Positions 44,928 to 52,914 of a stretch of 64,000 nucleotides of DNA are shown here, piece after piece. This DNA comes from Chryseobacterium gleum. Lineage in GTDB: Bacteria > Bacteroidota > Bacteroidia > Flavobacteriales > Weeksellaceae. Both the position numbers and the translations under genes were made by a program. Where the stretch lies: the NCBI RefSeq assembly GCF_900636535.1, contig NZ_LR134289.1, positions 3,489,001-3,553,000 on the forward strand. Direction: 5' to 3'. The notes beneath the pieces were generated by a model, which worked only from the letters and a program-made list of their open reading frames with translations, made no database searches and was not told where the DNA came from. How positions within the stretch are numbered: the stretch's first letter is position 1; every line of letters begins with the position of its first letter.

Positions 44928-45141
44928 TTTTAAATGATTTAAAGTGATTTTACTATAAAAATAAAAAAGATTTTCCAATGCGCTTTATGATTCCGGGCTT
45001 TTTTCAAAAGATGCTGCGTATTACAGCTTTATTCCTTCTCTTTCAATCCCGGTTCATACAACTTATGATCAGATTGTTAACGGCTTTAAAAACAGCCCGG
45101 AAAAAGCTTATTTTTAACGTTGAATTATTATAGGCATAAAA

Positions 45142-45789
45142 ATGGTCATTCTGTACACCTTTATCAGTGAAGAAAAGCATCAGGCTCTTCTGGACAGATA
45201 TCTGTCCGGTTTTTCTCCGGAAACTCAACAGGCAATCCTGAAATACAGAAGATGGCAGGATGCGCAGCTTTCTTTATTGGGAAAAGTTCTTTTACAATAC
45301 GGATTGAAATCTTATTATAATATCGCTGATATAGAAGTGGGTATTCTTCCCAACAAAAAACCTTATCTGAAAGGCCAGCAACTTCATTTTAATATATCGC
45401 ATTCCAAAGATCTGGTTGCCTGTGCTATTGCAGAATATCCTTTGGGAATAGATGTGGAATTCAATGATCCGAAGATCAGTTATCAGGATTATATATTTCA
45501 GATGACAGCAAGAGAACTTCTTGAAATTCAAAATACTGAGGATAAAATAAAAGGATTTTTCACCTATTGGACTAGAAAGGAGGCTGTAATCAAAGCGCAT
45601 GGAGCCGGAATGATGATTCCCTTGGAATCTTTCGAAATAGCCAATAACGAATGTGTTATTGAAGGGGAAAAGTTCTTTACTAGAGAGATTTTTATTCATG
45701 AAGGCTACCACGGATATATTGCCTCTTCAGATCCGGAAATTAAAAGAGCTGTCCCTCTCTTTAAACATTGGGAAGAAGCTGTTTTATAA
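45142..45789 (+). CDS. 4'-phosphopantetheinyl transferase superfamily protein (Sfp-like)
   Basis: A 215-residue Sfp-type transferase in two pseudo-repeats. The Mg-binding PLGIDVEFND motif lies near residues 108-117 and the WTRKEAVIKAHGAGM motif near 148-162. KPYLKGQQLHFNISHSKDLVACAI is the conserved WP-like N-half motif. It transfers phosphopantetheine from CoA to carrier proteins of fatty-acid or non-ribosomal-type pathways. No carrier-protein cluster is nearby, so it may be general purpose. It stands upstream of the regulon described next. Confidence 0.88.
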   Translation: MVILYTFISEEKHQALLDRYLSGFSPETQQAILKYRRWQDAQLSLLGKVLLQYGLKSYYNIADIEVGILPNKKPYLKGQQLHFNISHSKDLVACAIAEYPLGIDVEFNDPKISYQDYIFQMTARELLEIQNTEDKIKGFFTYWTRKEAVIKAHGAGMMIPLESFEIANNECVIEGEKFFTREIFIHEGYHGYIASSDPEIKRAVPLFKHWEEAVL

Positions 45790-45856
45790 CTGATGATGCA
45801 GAAATTTCTGAGAATAGCAATAACAGACAAACAAATTTGTATCCCGGTTCATTAAT

Positions 45857-45929
45857 TACCATTCGGTAGCAAAAGAATGCCTTTCGGTAACAATTTTTTT
45901 ACAGAAAGGCATTTACTGTGCTATTTTTG
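45857..45929 (+). promoter_or_regulatory. LytTR-type direct-repeat promoter A (TonB receptor)
   Basis: TTCGGTA at 45862-45868 within ACCATTCGGTA, and TTCGGTA at 45883-45889 within GCCTTTCGGTAA, start exactly 21 bases apart. A perfect -7 box TATTTTTG lies at 45922-45929, 39 bases after the start of the second half-site core. No TTG occupies the -33 position at usual spacing, as expected for an activator-dependent promoter. The ACC(A/G)TTCGGTA half-site resembles the AlgR-type LytTR box (CCGTTCGTC). Confidence 0.7.
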
Positions 45930-45947
45930 ATCCAGAAAACAATAAAA

Positions 45948-48194
45948 ATGAAAACACAAGGACAAAACATACTGGTTCTTTTTTTCCTGATCGCTTCCAT
46001 CATGGGATATTCTCAGGTGAAAATATCGGGGAAAGTTTCCTTCAAAAACAAAGGAGTCGCTGAAGTAAATGTAACACTTAAAGATACTTACGACGGGACA
46101 ACCACTGATGCACAAGGTAATTTTACATTTGAAACTTCAGAAAAAGGAGCTCATATCATTACTTTTACCCATCCGAAATATGAAAACGTAGAAAGACCAG
46201 TCTCTATTGAAAATCAGGATGTCTCTTTGAATGTCGACCTTAAAGAACAAATCAGCGAAATTGATGCCGTTGTCGTTTCTGCCGGATCTATTGAAGCCAG
46301 CGATAAGAAAAGAGCAACAGCACTGCTTACTCCCATTGATATTTATACCACAGCAGGAGCGGATGGACAGATTTCTTCAGCACTGACTTATCTTCCCGGT
46401 GTACAAAAAGTGGGAGGAACGGAAGGTCTTTTCATCAGAGGAGGTACAGGAACGGAGTCTAAAATTTTTATGGATGGAAGTCTTATCAACAATTATTTTT
46501 CCAATTCGGTTCCGGGAATTGCAGGAAGAGATCAGTTCAATACCTCTCTTTTTAAAGGAAATATATTTTCAAGTGGTGGTTATTCTGCGCTGTACGGCCA
46601 AGCCCTTTCAGGAGCATTGATGCTGGAAAGTGTGGATCTTCCGGATGAAACTTCTTATAATGTTGGGATTTCACCTATTTTCCTGAATGCCGGATTTCAG
46701 AAGCTGTCAGACAATAAAAACTATTCCTACGGAGCTACAGCAGGGTATTCCCTTTTAAGCCTTATGCAGAAAGTTTTTAATTTTAATACAGATTTTGTTG
46801 AAGCGCCACAAGGTTTTAACGGAGACCTGAATTTCAGATTTAAAACCAAATCAGGAGGATTTTTTAAATATTACGGAATGTTCAATTCCAATAGAATGGG
46901 TGTGAAGTCGGAAAGTCTTGAACCCGGTTCCGATTTCAGCCTGGTAAAGCTTAATGGCAAAAACACTTTTCATAATCTGTCTTTTAAACAAAAATTTGGA
47001 AAATATCTGCTGAATGTGGGTGGTTCTTACTCTTATAACAGATCAGATCTTCATTTTTCTACAGAAACCAATGATGTTGAGTCCAACAGGAGCCAGCTTC
47101 TGACTGATGGAAATTACCTGAATTTTAAAGCAGTTCTTGAAAGAAAAATCAACAGAATCAGTGCGGTAAGGGGAGGTTTTGAACTTAATAATACCGATGA
47201 AAATCTGAATTTTGAGGCCGTAAATAAGCATTATAAAGATTTGATCTCATCAGCATTTGTTGAAACAGATCTTGGCTTCAGCAATGCTTTGTCAGCGAAA
47301 ATTGGAGTAAGAACAGAACATTCATCATTTTTAGGAAAAAGCAATATTGCACCACGTTTTGCAATTGCATACCGTCTGGCAAAAGACTGGACCACTTCGT
47401 TAGCTTACGGACTTTTTTATCAGAATCCGGAAAGTAAATACATCAATGGCCCTGCAAATCTTGGTTTCCAGAAATCTCAGCATTATATCTTTCAGGTTCA
47501 GAGAGCATCAGAAGGCAGAACATTACGTTTTGAAGCGTTTTACAAAAAATATGATCAGTTGATCAAAACCTTCAATATTACCCAGGATAAAGAGCAGAAT
47601 CAGCAGATCCAGACTGCATTGAACAATAATGGATACGGATATGCAAAAGGACTGGAGTTTTTCTGGAGAGATAATAAGAAAACATTTGAAAATATTGATT
47701 ACTGGATCAGTTATTCGTATCTGGATTCAAAAAGAGATTTCCTGAATTATCCTGTGAGCCTGCAGCCAGGTTTTGCTGCAGAACATACACTTTCAGCAGT
47801 GGCAAAAAGATTTATTCCGGAATGGAAATTAGGGGTAAACCTGTCTTATACCTATGCAAAAGGCCGTCCTTATTATGATATTGCCTCTACATTTAAAAAT
47901 GGAGAAGCCGTAAATTTTATCCGAAATGAAGGCAGATTAAAAGATTACAACGCATTGAATTTCAGTATCAATTATCTTCCGAATATTGGTAAAAAGGATG
48001 CGAAATCTTTTCCTGTATTTGTACTGAGTATCAGTAATATTTTAGGATCAAAAAATGTATATGGCTATAATTTTTCAGCAAATGGTTCCAGAAGCTCTGC
48101 AATTGTGCCACCGGTCAATACTTTTGTATTCATAGGAGCATTCATAAGCTTCGGAGTAGACAAAACGGACGATGCCATCAATAATAATTTATAA
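45948..48194 (+). CDS. TonB-dependent receptor with carboxypeptidase-like N-terminal domain
   Basis: The ATG at 45948 gives 748 residues, starting in front of the signal peptide (NILVLFFLIASIMGYSQ). The ATG 10 codons upstream lies within the -7 box and is rejected. Residues about 22-100 form a CarboxypepD_reg-like domain (VKISGKVSFKNKGVAEVNVTL, TTTDAQGNFTFETSEKG). The plug domain follows (about 125-225, YLPGVQKVGGTEGLFIRGGTG), and then the 22-strand barrel to the C-terminus. The substrate is unknown; the locus has no SusD partner. A 219-residue secreted protein follows 49 bases later, and LytTR-type promoter A precedes the gene. Confidence 0.93.
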   Translation: MKTQGQNILVLFFLIASIMGYSQVKISGKVSFKNKGVAEVNVTLKDTYDGTTTDAQGNFTFETSEKGAHIITFTHPKYENVERPVSIENQDVSLNVDLKEQISEIDAVVVSAGSIEASDKKRATALLTPIDIYTTAGADGQISSALTYLPGVQKVGGTEGLFIRGGTGTESKIFMDGSLINNYFSNSVPGIAGRDQFNTSLFKGNIFSSGGYSALYGQALSGALMLESVDLPDETSYNVGISPIFLNAGFQKLSDNKNYSYGATAGYSLLSLMQKVFNFNTDFVEAPQGFNGDLNFRFKTKSGGFFKYYGMFNSNRMGVKSESLEPGSDFSLVKLNGKNTFHNLSFKQKFGKYLLNVGGSYSYNRSDLHFSTETNDVESNRSQLLTDGNYLNFKAVLERKINRISAVRGGFELNNTDENLNFEAVNKHYKDLISSAFVETDLGFSNALSAKIGVRTEHSSFLGKSNIAPRFAIAYRLAKDWTTSLAYGLFYQNPESKYINGPANLGFQKSQHYIFQVQRASEGRTLRFEAFYKKYDQLIKTFNITQDKEQNQQIQTALNNNGYGYAKGLEFFWRDNKKTFENIDYWISYSYLDSKRDFLNYPVSLQPGFAAEHTLSAVAKRFIPEWKLGVNLSYTYAKGRPYYDIASTFKNGEAVNFIRNEGRLKDYNALNFSINYLPNIGKKDAKSFPVFVLSISNILGSKNVYGYNFSANGSRSSAIVPPVNTFVFIGAFISFGVDKTDDAINNNL

Positions 48195-48243
48195 AAACAT
48201 AACTTAGAACCCATAAACATCACTAACTTTTAAAATTTGAATC

Positions 48244-48903
48244 ATGAAAAAATACCTTTTAAGCTTTGCTTTAGCTTTTATGAGTCTAACTGCTTTTGCA
48301 CAGGCAGATTACGACAAAATAATGTCTGACAAAATCGCCAGAATTGAAACCTGTAAAACACCGGAAGATTTCCAGGCTCTGTCTAACGACTTCCAGAGAA
48401 TAGGAAGCAAAGAAAGTACGAGATGGCTTCCGGCATACTACGCAGCTTTTTCTTTAATTCAGAAAGGAAGAGTCCTGATGAGAGAGGGTAAAATGCAGGA
48501 GCTTGATGTTATCGCTGATCAGGCGGAGAAACATCTTTCAATGGCTCAGAATCTTGCCGGAACTGATAATGCGGAAATTCATCTGCTGAGAAAAATGTCT
48601 TATTCCCTGAGAATGATGGTAAATCCTGCACAGCGTTATATGACAGACGGAGCAAGAGCTGCTGAAGAGCTTAATGTTGCAGAGAAATTAGATCCTTCCA
48701 ATCCAAGAATTGCGCTGATCAAGGCAGAAGATACTTATTTTACTCCTGAACAGTACGGGGGAAGCAAAACGAAAGGACTGGAAATGTTTAAAGATGCTCA
48801 GGCAAAATTTAAAGCCTACAAACCCAAAACAGCTTTAGATCCTAACTGGGGAAAAGCTGAAGCAGATTATTTCCTGAGCTTGCCTGCAGAAAAAGCAAAA
48901 TAG
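48244..48903 (+). CDS. Secreted helical protein of unknown function
   Basis: A 219-residue protein with signal peptide MKKYLLSFALAFMSLTAFA and an entirely helical mature part with TPR-like spacing (KMQELDVIADQAEKHLSMAQ, AARAAEELNVAEKLDPSNPRIALIKAE). The PEQYGGSKTKGLEMF segment near residues 175-190 looks conserved. I do not recognise a family beyond this. It probably acts in the periplasm, alongside the TonB-dependent receptor encoded immediately upstream. It is the last gene before a terminator, so receptor and secreted protein form one output unit. Confidence 0.78.
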   Translation: MKKYLLSFALAFMSLTAFAQADYDKIMSDKIARIETCKTPEDFQALSNDFQRIGSKESTRWLPAYYAAFSLIQKGRVLMREGKMQELDVIADQAEKHLSMAQNLAGTDNAEIHLLRKMSYSLRMMVNPAQRYMTDGARAAEELNVAEKLDPSNPRIALIKAEDTYFTPEQYGGSKTKGLEMFKDAQAKFKAYKPKTALDPNWGKAEADYFLSLPAEKAK

Positions 48904-48927
48904 TTTTCTTTTTTTACGTAAAAAATC

Positions 48928-48955
48928 AACCTTCATTCGTGAAGGTTTTTTTATA
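48928..48955 (+). terminator. Terminator of the TonB receptor unit
   Basis: AACCTTCA and TGAAGGTT pair around a TTCG tetraloop (48928-48947), followed by T7. Confidence 0.88.
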
Positions 48956-49025
48956 CCATTCAGAAAAGAAAATCAGCCCTTCGGTAAGAATTAATTTTTG
49001 ATACCTTTAATAAAAACTAATTTTG
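48954..49025 (+). promoter_or_regulatory. LytTR-type direct-repeat promoter B (kinase operon)
   Basis: ACCATTCAG, with its TTC at 48959-48961, and CCCTTCGGTAA, with its TTC at 48980-48982, are spaced 21 bases apart. TAATTTTG at 49018-49025 is a perfect -7 box, 38 bases after the second core, followed by AGTCAAGAAAACA. The same elements appear at sites A and C. Confidence 0.7.
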
Positions 49026-49042
49026 AGTCAAGAAAACAGATC

Positions 49043-50374
49043 ATGAAGCGTAAATACCTTACCACATTACTTTGGACTTCGTTAGGAACCACATTGTTTT
49101 TCTTTTTATTTTTTAATGATGAAAAGACATTCCGGACCTTTTTGATCACGCTGCTCCTGTCAACAATGTATTCTTTTGTCCTGGGATTTGGAAACGGATT
49201 TATCAATGAATTTCTCAATAAAAAATTTCCCTGGTCAGAAGCTACCCGCACAAGGGCTGTCTTAAGTATTGTTTCTATTATCATCGGAAACTTTATTCTG
49301 GTCTATTTCTGTAATTATATGAACTATGTTGTCATTCAGAAAACAGCCACTGCAGAAGAGTTTTTTTCATCAAAATATGGAGTTACCAATTGGTTTATGA
49401 TCAATATTGCTCTGCTGATCTCTGCTTTTCTGCATGCGAAAAGTTTTATGGAGGAGCTGAAGAAGACTTCCAGAAAAGAAGTGGTGGAACAGAAGCTTAT
49501 TGCCAAATCTGCCAATGCGCAGTTTGAGAGTTTAAAGAATCAGCTGGATCCTCATTTTCTTTTTAATTCATTGAATGTTTTGAGCTCCCTGATTGATGAA
49601 AATCCACGACAGGCACAGAAATTTACTGCTTCAATGTCAAAGATTTACCGGTATGTACTTGAACAGAAAGATAAAGAGATGGTGACGGTGGAAGATGAAA
49701 TAGAATTTGCAAAAACCTATTGTGAGCTTTTAAAAACCAGATTTGAAGACAGTGTGGATTTTAGTTTTGATGTTCCCAGGGAAGATTATCAGAAATATGT
49801 GGTTCCGCTTTCTCTACAGCTGCTGTTGGAAAACTGTATCAAACATAATTTTGCGACATCATCAAAACCACTTACTATTAGAATTTTTTCAGACGGAAAT
49901 ACCCTTTGCATTGAAAACAATCTCCAGGTAAGAGAGCAGATCAAAGAAAGTTCCGGGATTGGTCTTGCCAATATTGTACAACGCTATTCTCTGCTTACAG
50001 AACGGAATGTCTTTATAGAAAAGTCTGAGGATCATTTTAAAGTAAAGCTTCCGATGCTTTTAGTTAAGCCACAAGTTTCCAATGAAGAACCTGAAGAAGA
50101 AGCTGCTGCTTATAAAAGGGCTCAAAAGAGGGTTAGGGAAATGAAAAAGTTTTATTCCAGCCTGATTACGTACTGTATTATTATTCCTTTTTTATTCTTT
50201 GTCAATCTTTTTACAAGTAAAGGGGAGTATTGGTTTTGGTATCCGGCATTAGTGTGGGGAATGGTTTTGGCTTTCAGAGCTTTCAAGATTTTCGGAATCG
50301 GGGAGTCCTGGCAGGAAAAGAAGATCAGAGAAATTATGAATCAACAAAAGAACAGAAGCAATGGAAAAATTTGA
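49043..50374 (+). CDS. LytS-type histidine kinase with C-terminal 2TM domain
   Basis: The ATG at 49043 gives 443 residues; a TTG 15 codons upstream would lie across the promoter and is rejected. Four N-terminal helices (about 5-25, 30-48, 75-95, 112-130) precede the His_kinase domain. There QFESLKNQLDPHFLFNSLN carries the phospho-acceptor His near residue 171. LLLENCIKHN (N box, about 260-270) and SSGIGLANI (G box, about 303) form the ATPase. A C-terminal 2TM domain (about 355-440) repeats the pattern of the three free 2TM proteins downstream. It phosphorylates a LytTR regulator in other systems; the gene 1.7 kb downstream is the likely partner. Confidence 0.92.
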   Translation: MKRKYLTTLLWTSLGTTLFFFLFFNDEKTFRTFLITLLLSTMYSFVLGFGNGFINEFLNKKFPWSEATRTRAVLSIVSIIIGNFILVYFCNYMNYVVIQKTATAEEFFSSKYGVTNWFMINIALLISAFLHAKSFMEELKKTSRKEVVEQKLIAKSANAQFESLKNQLDPHFLFNSLNVLSSLIDENPRQAQKFTASMSKIYRYVLEQKDKEMVTVEDEIEFAKTYCELLKTRFEDSVDFSFDVPREDYQKYVVPLSLQLLLENCIKHNFATSSKPLTIRIFSDGNTLCIENNLQVREQIKESSGIGLANIVQRYSLLTERNVFIEKSEDHFKVKLPMLLVKPQVSNEEPEEEAAAYKRAQKRVREMKKFYSSLITYCIIIPFLFFVNLFTSKGEYWFWYPALVWGMVLAFRAFKIFGIGESWQEKKIREIMNQQKNRSNGKI

Positions 50375-50666
50375 TGAAAATGATATTCACTATCAGCAGG
50401 CAAAAAAGCAGGTGGAACAACTTACCGGGTTTTATGGACATTTATTCGTTTATGTGGCAGTAAACATCATTATTGTCTTTTATAATATTTCACATCTGGA
50501 ACCGGGAGAAAGTTATTTTCAGTTTAAGAATTTCTTCACTGCCATTTTTTGGGGGATCGGACTTCTGGTTCATGCACTTTCCGTTTTCTTGCCAAAAATC
50601 GGTGCTGTAAAAAAGTGGGAGGAAGATAAAATCCGTGAAATAATTGATAAGAAAAAAGATCATTAA
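50361..50666 (+). CDS. 2TM-domain membrane protein 1
   Basis: A 101-residue protein whose ATG lies inside the kinase stop region (14-base overlap), so translation is coupled. It has the 2TM family pattern: a basic or acidic first helix (AKKQVEQLTGFYGHLFVY), two hydrophobic helices (about 22-45 and 55-75), then a charged terminus (KKWEEDKIREIIDKKK). The family is limited to Bacteroidota and its function is unknown. Similarity to the kinase's own C-terminal domain suggests interaction with it. Confidence 0.88.
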   Translation: MEKFDENDIHYQQAKKQVEQLTGFYGHLFVYVAVNIIIVFYNISHLEPGESYFQFKNFFTAIFWGIGLLVHALSVFLPKIGAVKKWEEDKIREIIDKKKDH

Positions 50667-50720
50667 AAAACAGAACACTATGTGATTCATTTGAAAATTA
50701 ACCTTAAAAACCTAACGGAA

Positions 50721-51290
50721 ATGAATACTTTATCCATTCTATTTTATATTTCAATGACAGCCTGGTTTCTTACAGAGATATTGTATAAAAACATGCTGAA
50801 ATCCGGTAAAGAAGACAAAAAAGATAAGGACAGATCTACTCTTAATATCTTATGGCTGGCCATTCCTTTTTCCATCATGAGTTCAGTAATCCTATCCTAT
50901 AATACCCGTTTGCCGATCATTAAAGACAACTGGATTCTTTACCTTGGTGAGTTTTTCATTCTTGCCGGGATTATTTTCAGGTACATTATTATCAGGTCTC
51001 TGGGAAAATACTTTACAGTAGATGTTACCATCAGACAGGACCATAAAATCAAAAAAGAGGGTTTTTATAGATATCTGAGGCATCCTTCCTATGCTTTTTC
51101 CCTGCTAACATCACTTGGACTTGGCTTGTATCTCAATAACTGGCTTTCATTACTCTTTGCTTTTGTGCCTCCTTTTTTAGCTTTTGCCTACAGGATTAAA
51201 ATTGAAGAACAGGCTCTGGTGGAGCAGTTTGGAGAAGAATATATCGCTTACAGAAAAAGTACTAAAAAGCTGATCCCTTTTATCTATTAA
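50721..51290 (+). CDS. Isoprenylcysteine carboxyl methyltransferase-like membrane protein
   Basis: The ATG at 50721 gives 189 residues; a GTG 13 codons upstream is a weaker option. It has about five hydrophobic helices, then the ICMT/PEMT motif GFYRYLRHPSYAFSLLTSLG (about 122-141) and the C-terminal EEQALVEQFGEEYIAYRKST. These proteins are SAM-dependent methyltransferases on lipids or unknown membrane substrates in bacteria. It lies between 2TM protein 1 and promoter C, so it should be co-expressed with the kinase. What it methylates here is unknown. Confidence 0.86.
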   Translation: MNTLSILFYISMTAWFLTEILYKNMLKSGKEDKKDKDRSTLNILWLAIPFSIMSSVILSYNTRLPIIKDNWILYLGEFFILAGIIFRYIIIRSLGKYFTVDVTIRQDHKIKKEGFYRYLRHPSYAFSLLTSLGLGLYLNNWLSLLFAFVPPFLAFAYRIKIEEQALVEQFGEEYIAYRKSTKKLIPFIY

Positions 51291-51301
51291 GTTGAAGTTC
51301 T

Positions 51302-51374
51302 TACCATTCAGGTATCATTTTCTACCGTTCGGTAATATAAAATTGATAGGAGGCTTTTTTCTGAACTACCTTTG
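51302..51374 (+). promoter_or_regulatory. LytTR-type direct-repeat promoter C (2TM/regulator operon)
   Basis: TACCATTCAGGTA (TTC at 51307) and TACCGTTCGGTAA (TTC at 51328) are 21 bases apart. The perfect -7 box TACCTTTG (51367-51374) is 39 bases after the second core and is followed by ACTCAAGAAAAAAACA, like the ATCCAGAAAACA and AGTCAAGAAAACA at A and B. Confidence 0.75.
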
Positions 51375-51414
51375 ACTCAAGAAAAAAACAAATTAACCTT
51401 TAAAACAAAACATT

Positions 51415-51711
51415 ATGGAGATTTTACCTGATAAAGAAACAATTGCTTACAGAAAAGCAACAAGAAGAGTAAAAGAATTGAAAGAGTTTTATGGAAATCT
51501 TACTTCTTACTGTCTTGTAATTCCCTTTTTAGCTGTACTGAATATTCTTACCGCTCCCGGATATTTATGGTTTTTATGGCCTGCATTGGGCTGGGGAATC
51601 GGACTTGCATTTCATGCCGTTAATGTATATGGAATTGGTAAAGAATGGGAAGAAAGGAAAATAAAAGAACTGATGGATAAAGAAGAAAAGCCAAAAATAA
51701 AAACATTTTAA
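51415..51711 (+). CDS. 2TM-domain membrane protein 2
   Basis: A 98-residue protein almost superimposable on the kinase C-terminus: YRKATRRVKELKEFYGNL, then two helices (SYCLVIPFLAVLNIL and WPALGWGIGLAFHAVNVYG), then EWEERKIKELMDKE. The conserved PALxWGxxLAxxA core within the second helix identifies the 2TM family. It is the first gene after promoter C. Confidence 0.9.
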   Translation: MEILPDKETIAYRKATRRVKELKEFYGNLTSYCLVIPFLAVLNILTAPGYLWFLWPALGWGIGLAFHAVNVYGIGKEWEERKIKELMDKEEKPKIKTF

Positions 51712-51740
51712 CCTATAATAACTAAAAAAATTATACAATC

Positions 51741-52016
51741 ATGGATTATCAAACTGCGTACACAAGAACTCAAAACATTAAAAAATTCTACAGAAGTATT
51801 TTTATATTTGCGGTAGTTGCTGTCCTTATTGCTCCAGACGATATTTTTGATGAAAAAACGATCAGAATTCAATTATTCGACAGATATGCTATACTTGGAA
51901 TATGGGGACTTATCCTTCTTGTAAAAGCCTTAAAGCTGTTTCTTTTTGATTCCGAATGGGAAAGGGAAATGATTGAAAAAGAACTCAGAAAAGAGAAAAA
52001 GCCGATAGACTATTAA
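51741..52016 (+). CDS. 2TM-domain membrane protein 3
   Basis: A 91-residue protein with the same two-helix layout (TQNIKKFYRSIFIFAVV and RYAILGIWGLILLVKALKLF) and a basic tail (EWEREMIEKELRKEKKP). It is more diverged than 2TM protein 2 and has an acidic loop between the helices (DDIFDEKTIRIQ). It is 29 bases after its paralogue and about 60 bases before the LytTR regulator, in one operon. Confidence 0.86.
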   Translation: MDYQTAYTRTQNIKKFYRSIFIFAVVAVLIAPDDIFDEKTIRIQLFDRYAILGIWGLILLVKALKLFLFDSEWEREMIEKELRKEKKPIDY

Positions 52017-52076
52017 AATATCTGCGCTTTTGTCTACCTTTATTTCCCAAAATCTGAAAACCAAAAGTAAAGCTCA

Positions 52077-52820
52077 ATGATCAAAACTGTCATTATAGAA
52101 GACGAAAAACCGGCTTCAAGGAAATTAGAAAGAATGCTGGGTAACTTTCCTGAAATTGAAATAGTTGCTAAAATAGAATCAGTAGAAGAAGGAGTTGCCT
52201 GGTTTTCTGAAAACGAACATCCCCAGCTGATTTTCTCCGATATTGTTTTAGGAGACGGTCTCTCTTTTGATATCTTTGAAAAGGTACCTACCAAAGGTTT
52301 CATCATTTATACGACAGCTTTTGACCAGTACACGCTGAAAGCATTTAAACTGAACAGCATTGATTATCTATTAAAGCCCATCCTTGATGAAGATCTGGAA
52401 GGCGCTGTAGAGAAGTTCAAATCATTCATTCCTGCCAGTGATACCAATGCTTCTCAGGATATCAAACAGCTGATCAGGAAGGAAAAATCAACGCTTTCCA
52501 GAGTTCTGGTTAAAATAGGTTATAACCTTAAAATTATACAGACTCACGAAATAAGCTGTTTTTTCAGTGAGAACAAAATCGTTTACCTTCAGACAGAAGA
52601 CCGTACTTATCCATCAGATTTTACACTTGATGAGCTGGAAGACGTCCTGGATGAAAAAAAGTTTTTCCGTGTCAACAGGCAGTTTATTATCAGTTCAGAT
52701 TATATCAAAAACATTCACACTTCACCTTATTATAAAGTGGATCTGGATTTTCAGCCGGAAGATGAAATTACAGTTAGCAGAGACCGGGTGAAAGACTTTA
52801 AGGATTGGCTGGTCAGCTGA
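52077..52820 (+). CDS. LytTR-family response regulator
   Basis: A 247-residue regulator. The receiver domain (about 1-120) has the acidic pair in VIIEDEKPASRKLE, the phospho-acceptor Asp55 in FSDIVLG, the switch Thr/Ser in YTTAFDQYTL and the conserved Lys in YLLKPI. The LytTR DNA-binding domain (about 140-245) follows, with FRVNRQFIISSDYIKNI. LytTR regulators bind direct repeats as dimers and usually pair with LytS-type kinases; the kinase is encoded in this locus. Three direct-repeat promoters in the same region are its predicted targets, one of them its own. Confidence 0.93.
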   Translation: MIKTVIIEDEKPASRKLERMLGNFPEIEIVAKIESVEEGVAWFSENEHPQLIFSDIVLGDGLSFDIFEKVPTKGFIIYTTAFDQYTLKAFKLNSIDYLLKPILDEDLEGAVEKFKSFIPASDTNASQDIKQLIRKEKSTLSRVLVKIGYNLKIIQTHEISCFFSENKIVYLQTEDRTYPSDFTLDELEDVLDEKKFFRVNRQFIISSDYIKNIHTSPYYKVDLDFQPEDEITVSRDRVKDFKDWLVS

Positions 52821-52847
52821 TAAAAATTAACACAAAAAACAAACGCC

Positions 52848-52901
52848 ATGGATCTTATATTATTGATTTTTAAACTGTTTCTTTCTATTTTTTATCCCTA
52901 A
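52848..52901 (+). CDS. Possible 17-residue hydrophobic peptide
   Basis: A short frame, ATG to TAA, encodes MDLILLIFKLFLSIFYP, 27 bases after the regulator stop and ending before the convergent hydrolase gene. It would make one membrane-spanning helix. Bacteroidota genes lack ribosome-binding signals, so the start cannot be judged from the sequence. It may be a real tiny gene or chance. Confidence 0.22.
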   Translation: MDLILLIFKLFLSIFYP

Positions 52902-52914
52902 AAAAGGAGAATGA

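Noticed and set aside
48998-49042. Longer N-terminus of the histidine kinase from a TTG at 48998
   Set aside because: The 15 extra codons fall on the -7 box and start region of promoter B; the ATG at 49043 sits directly before the first membrane helix.
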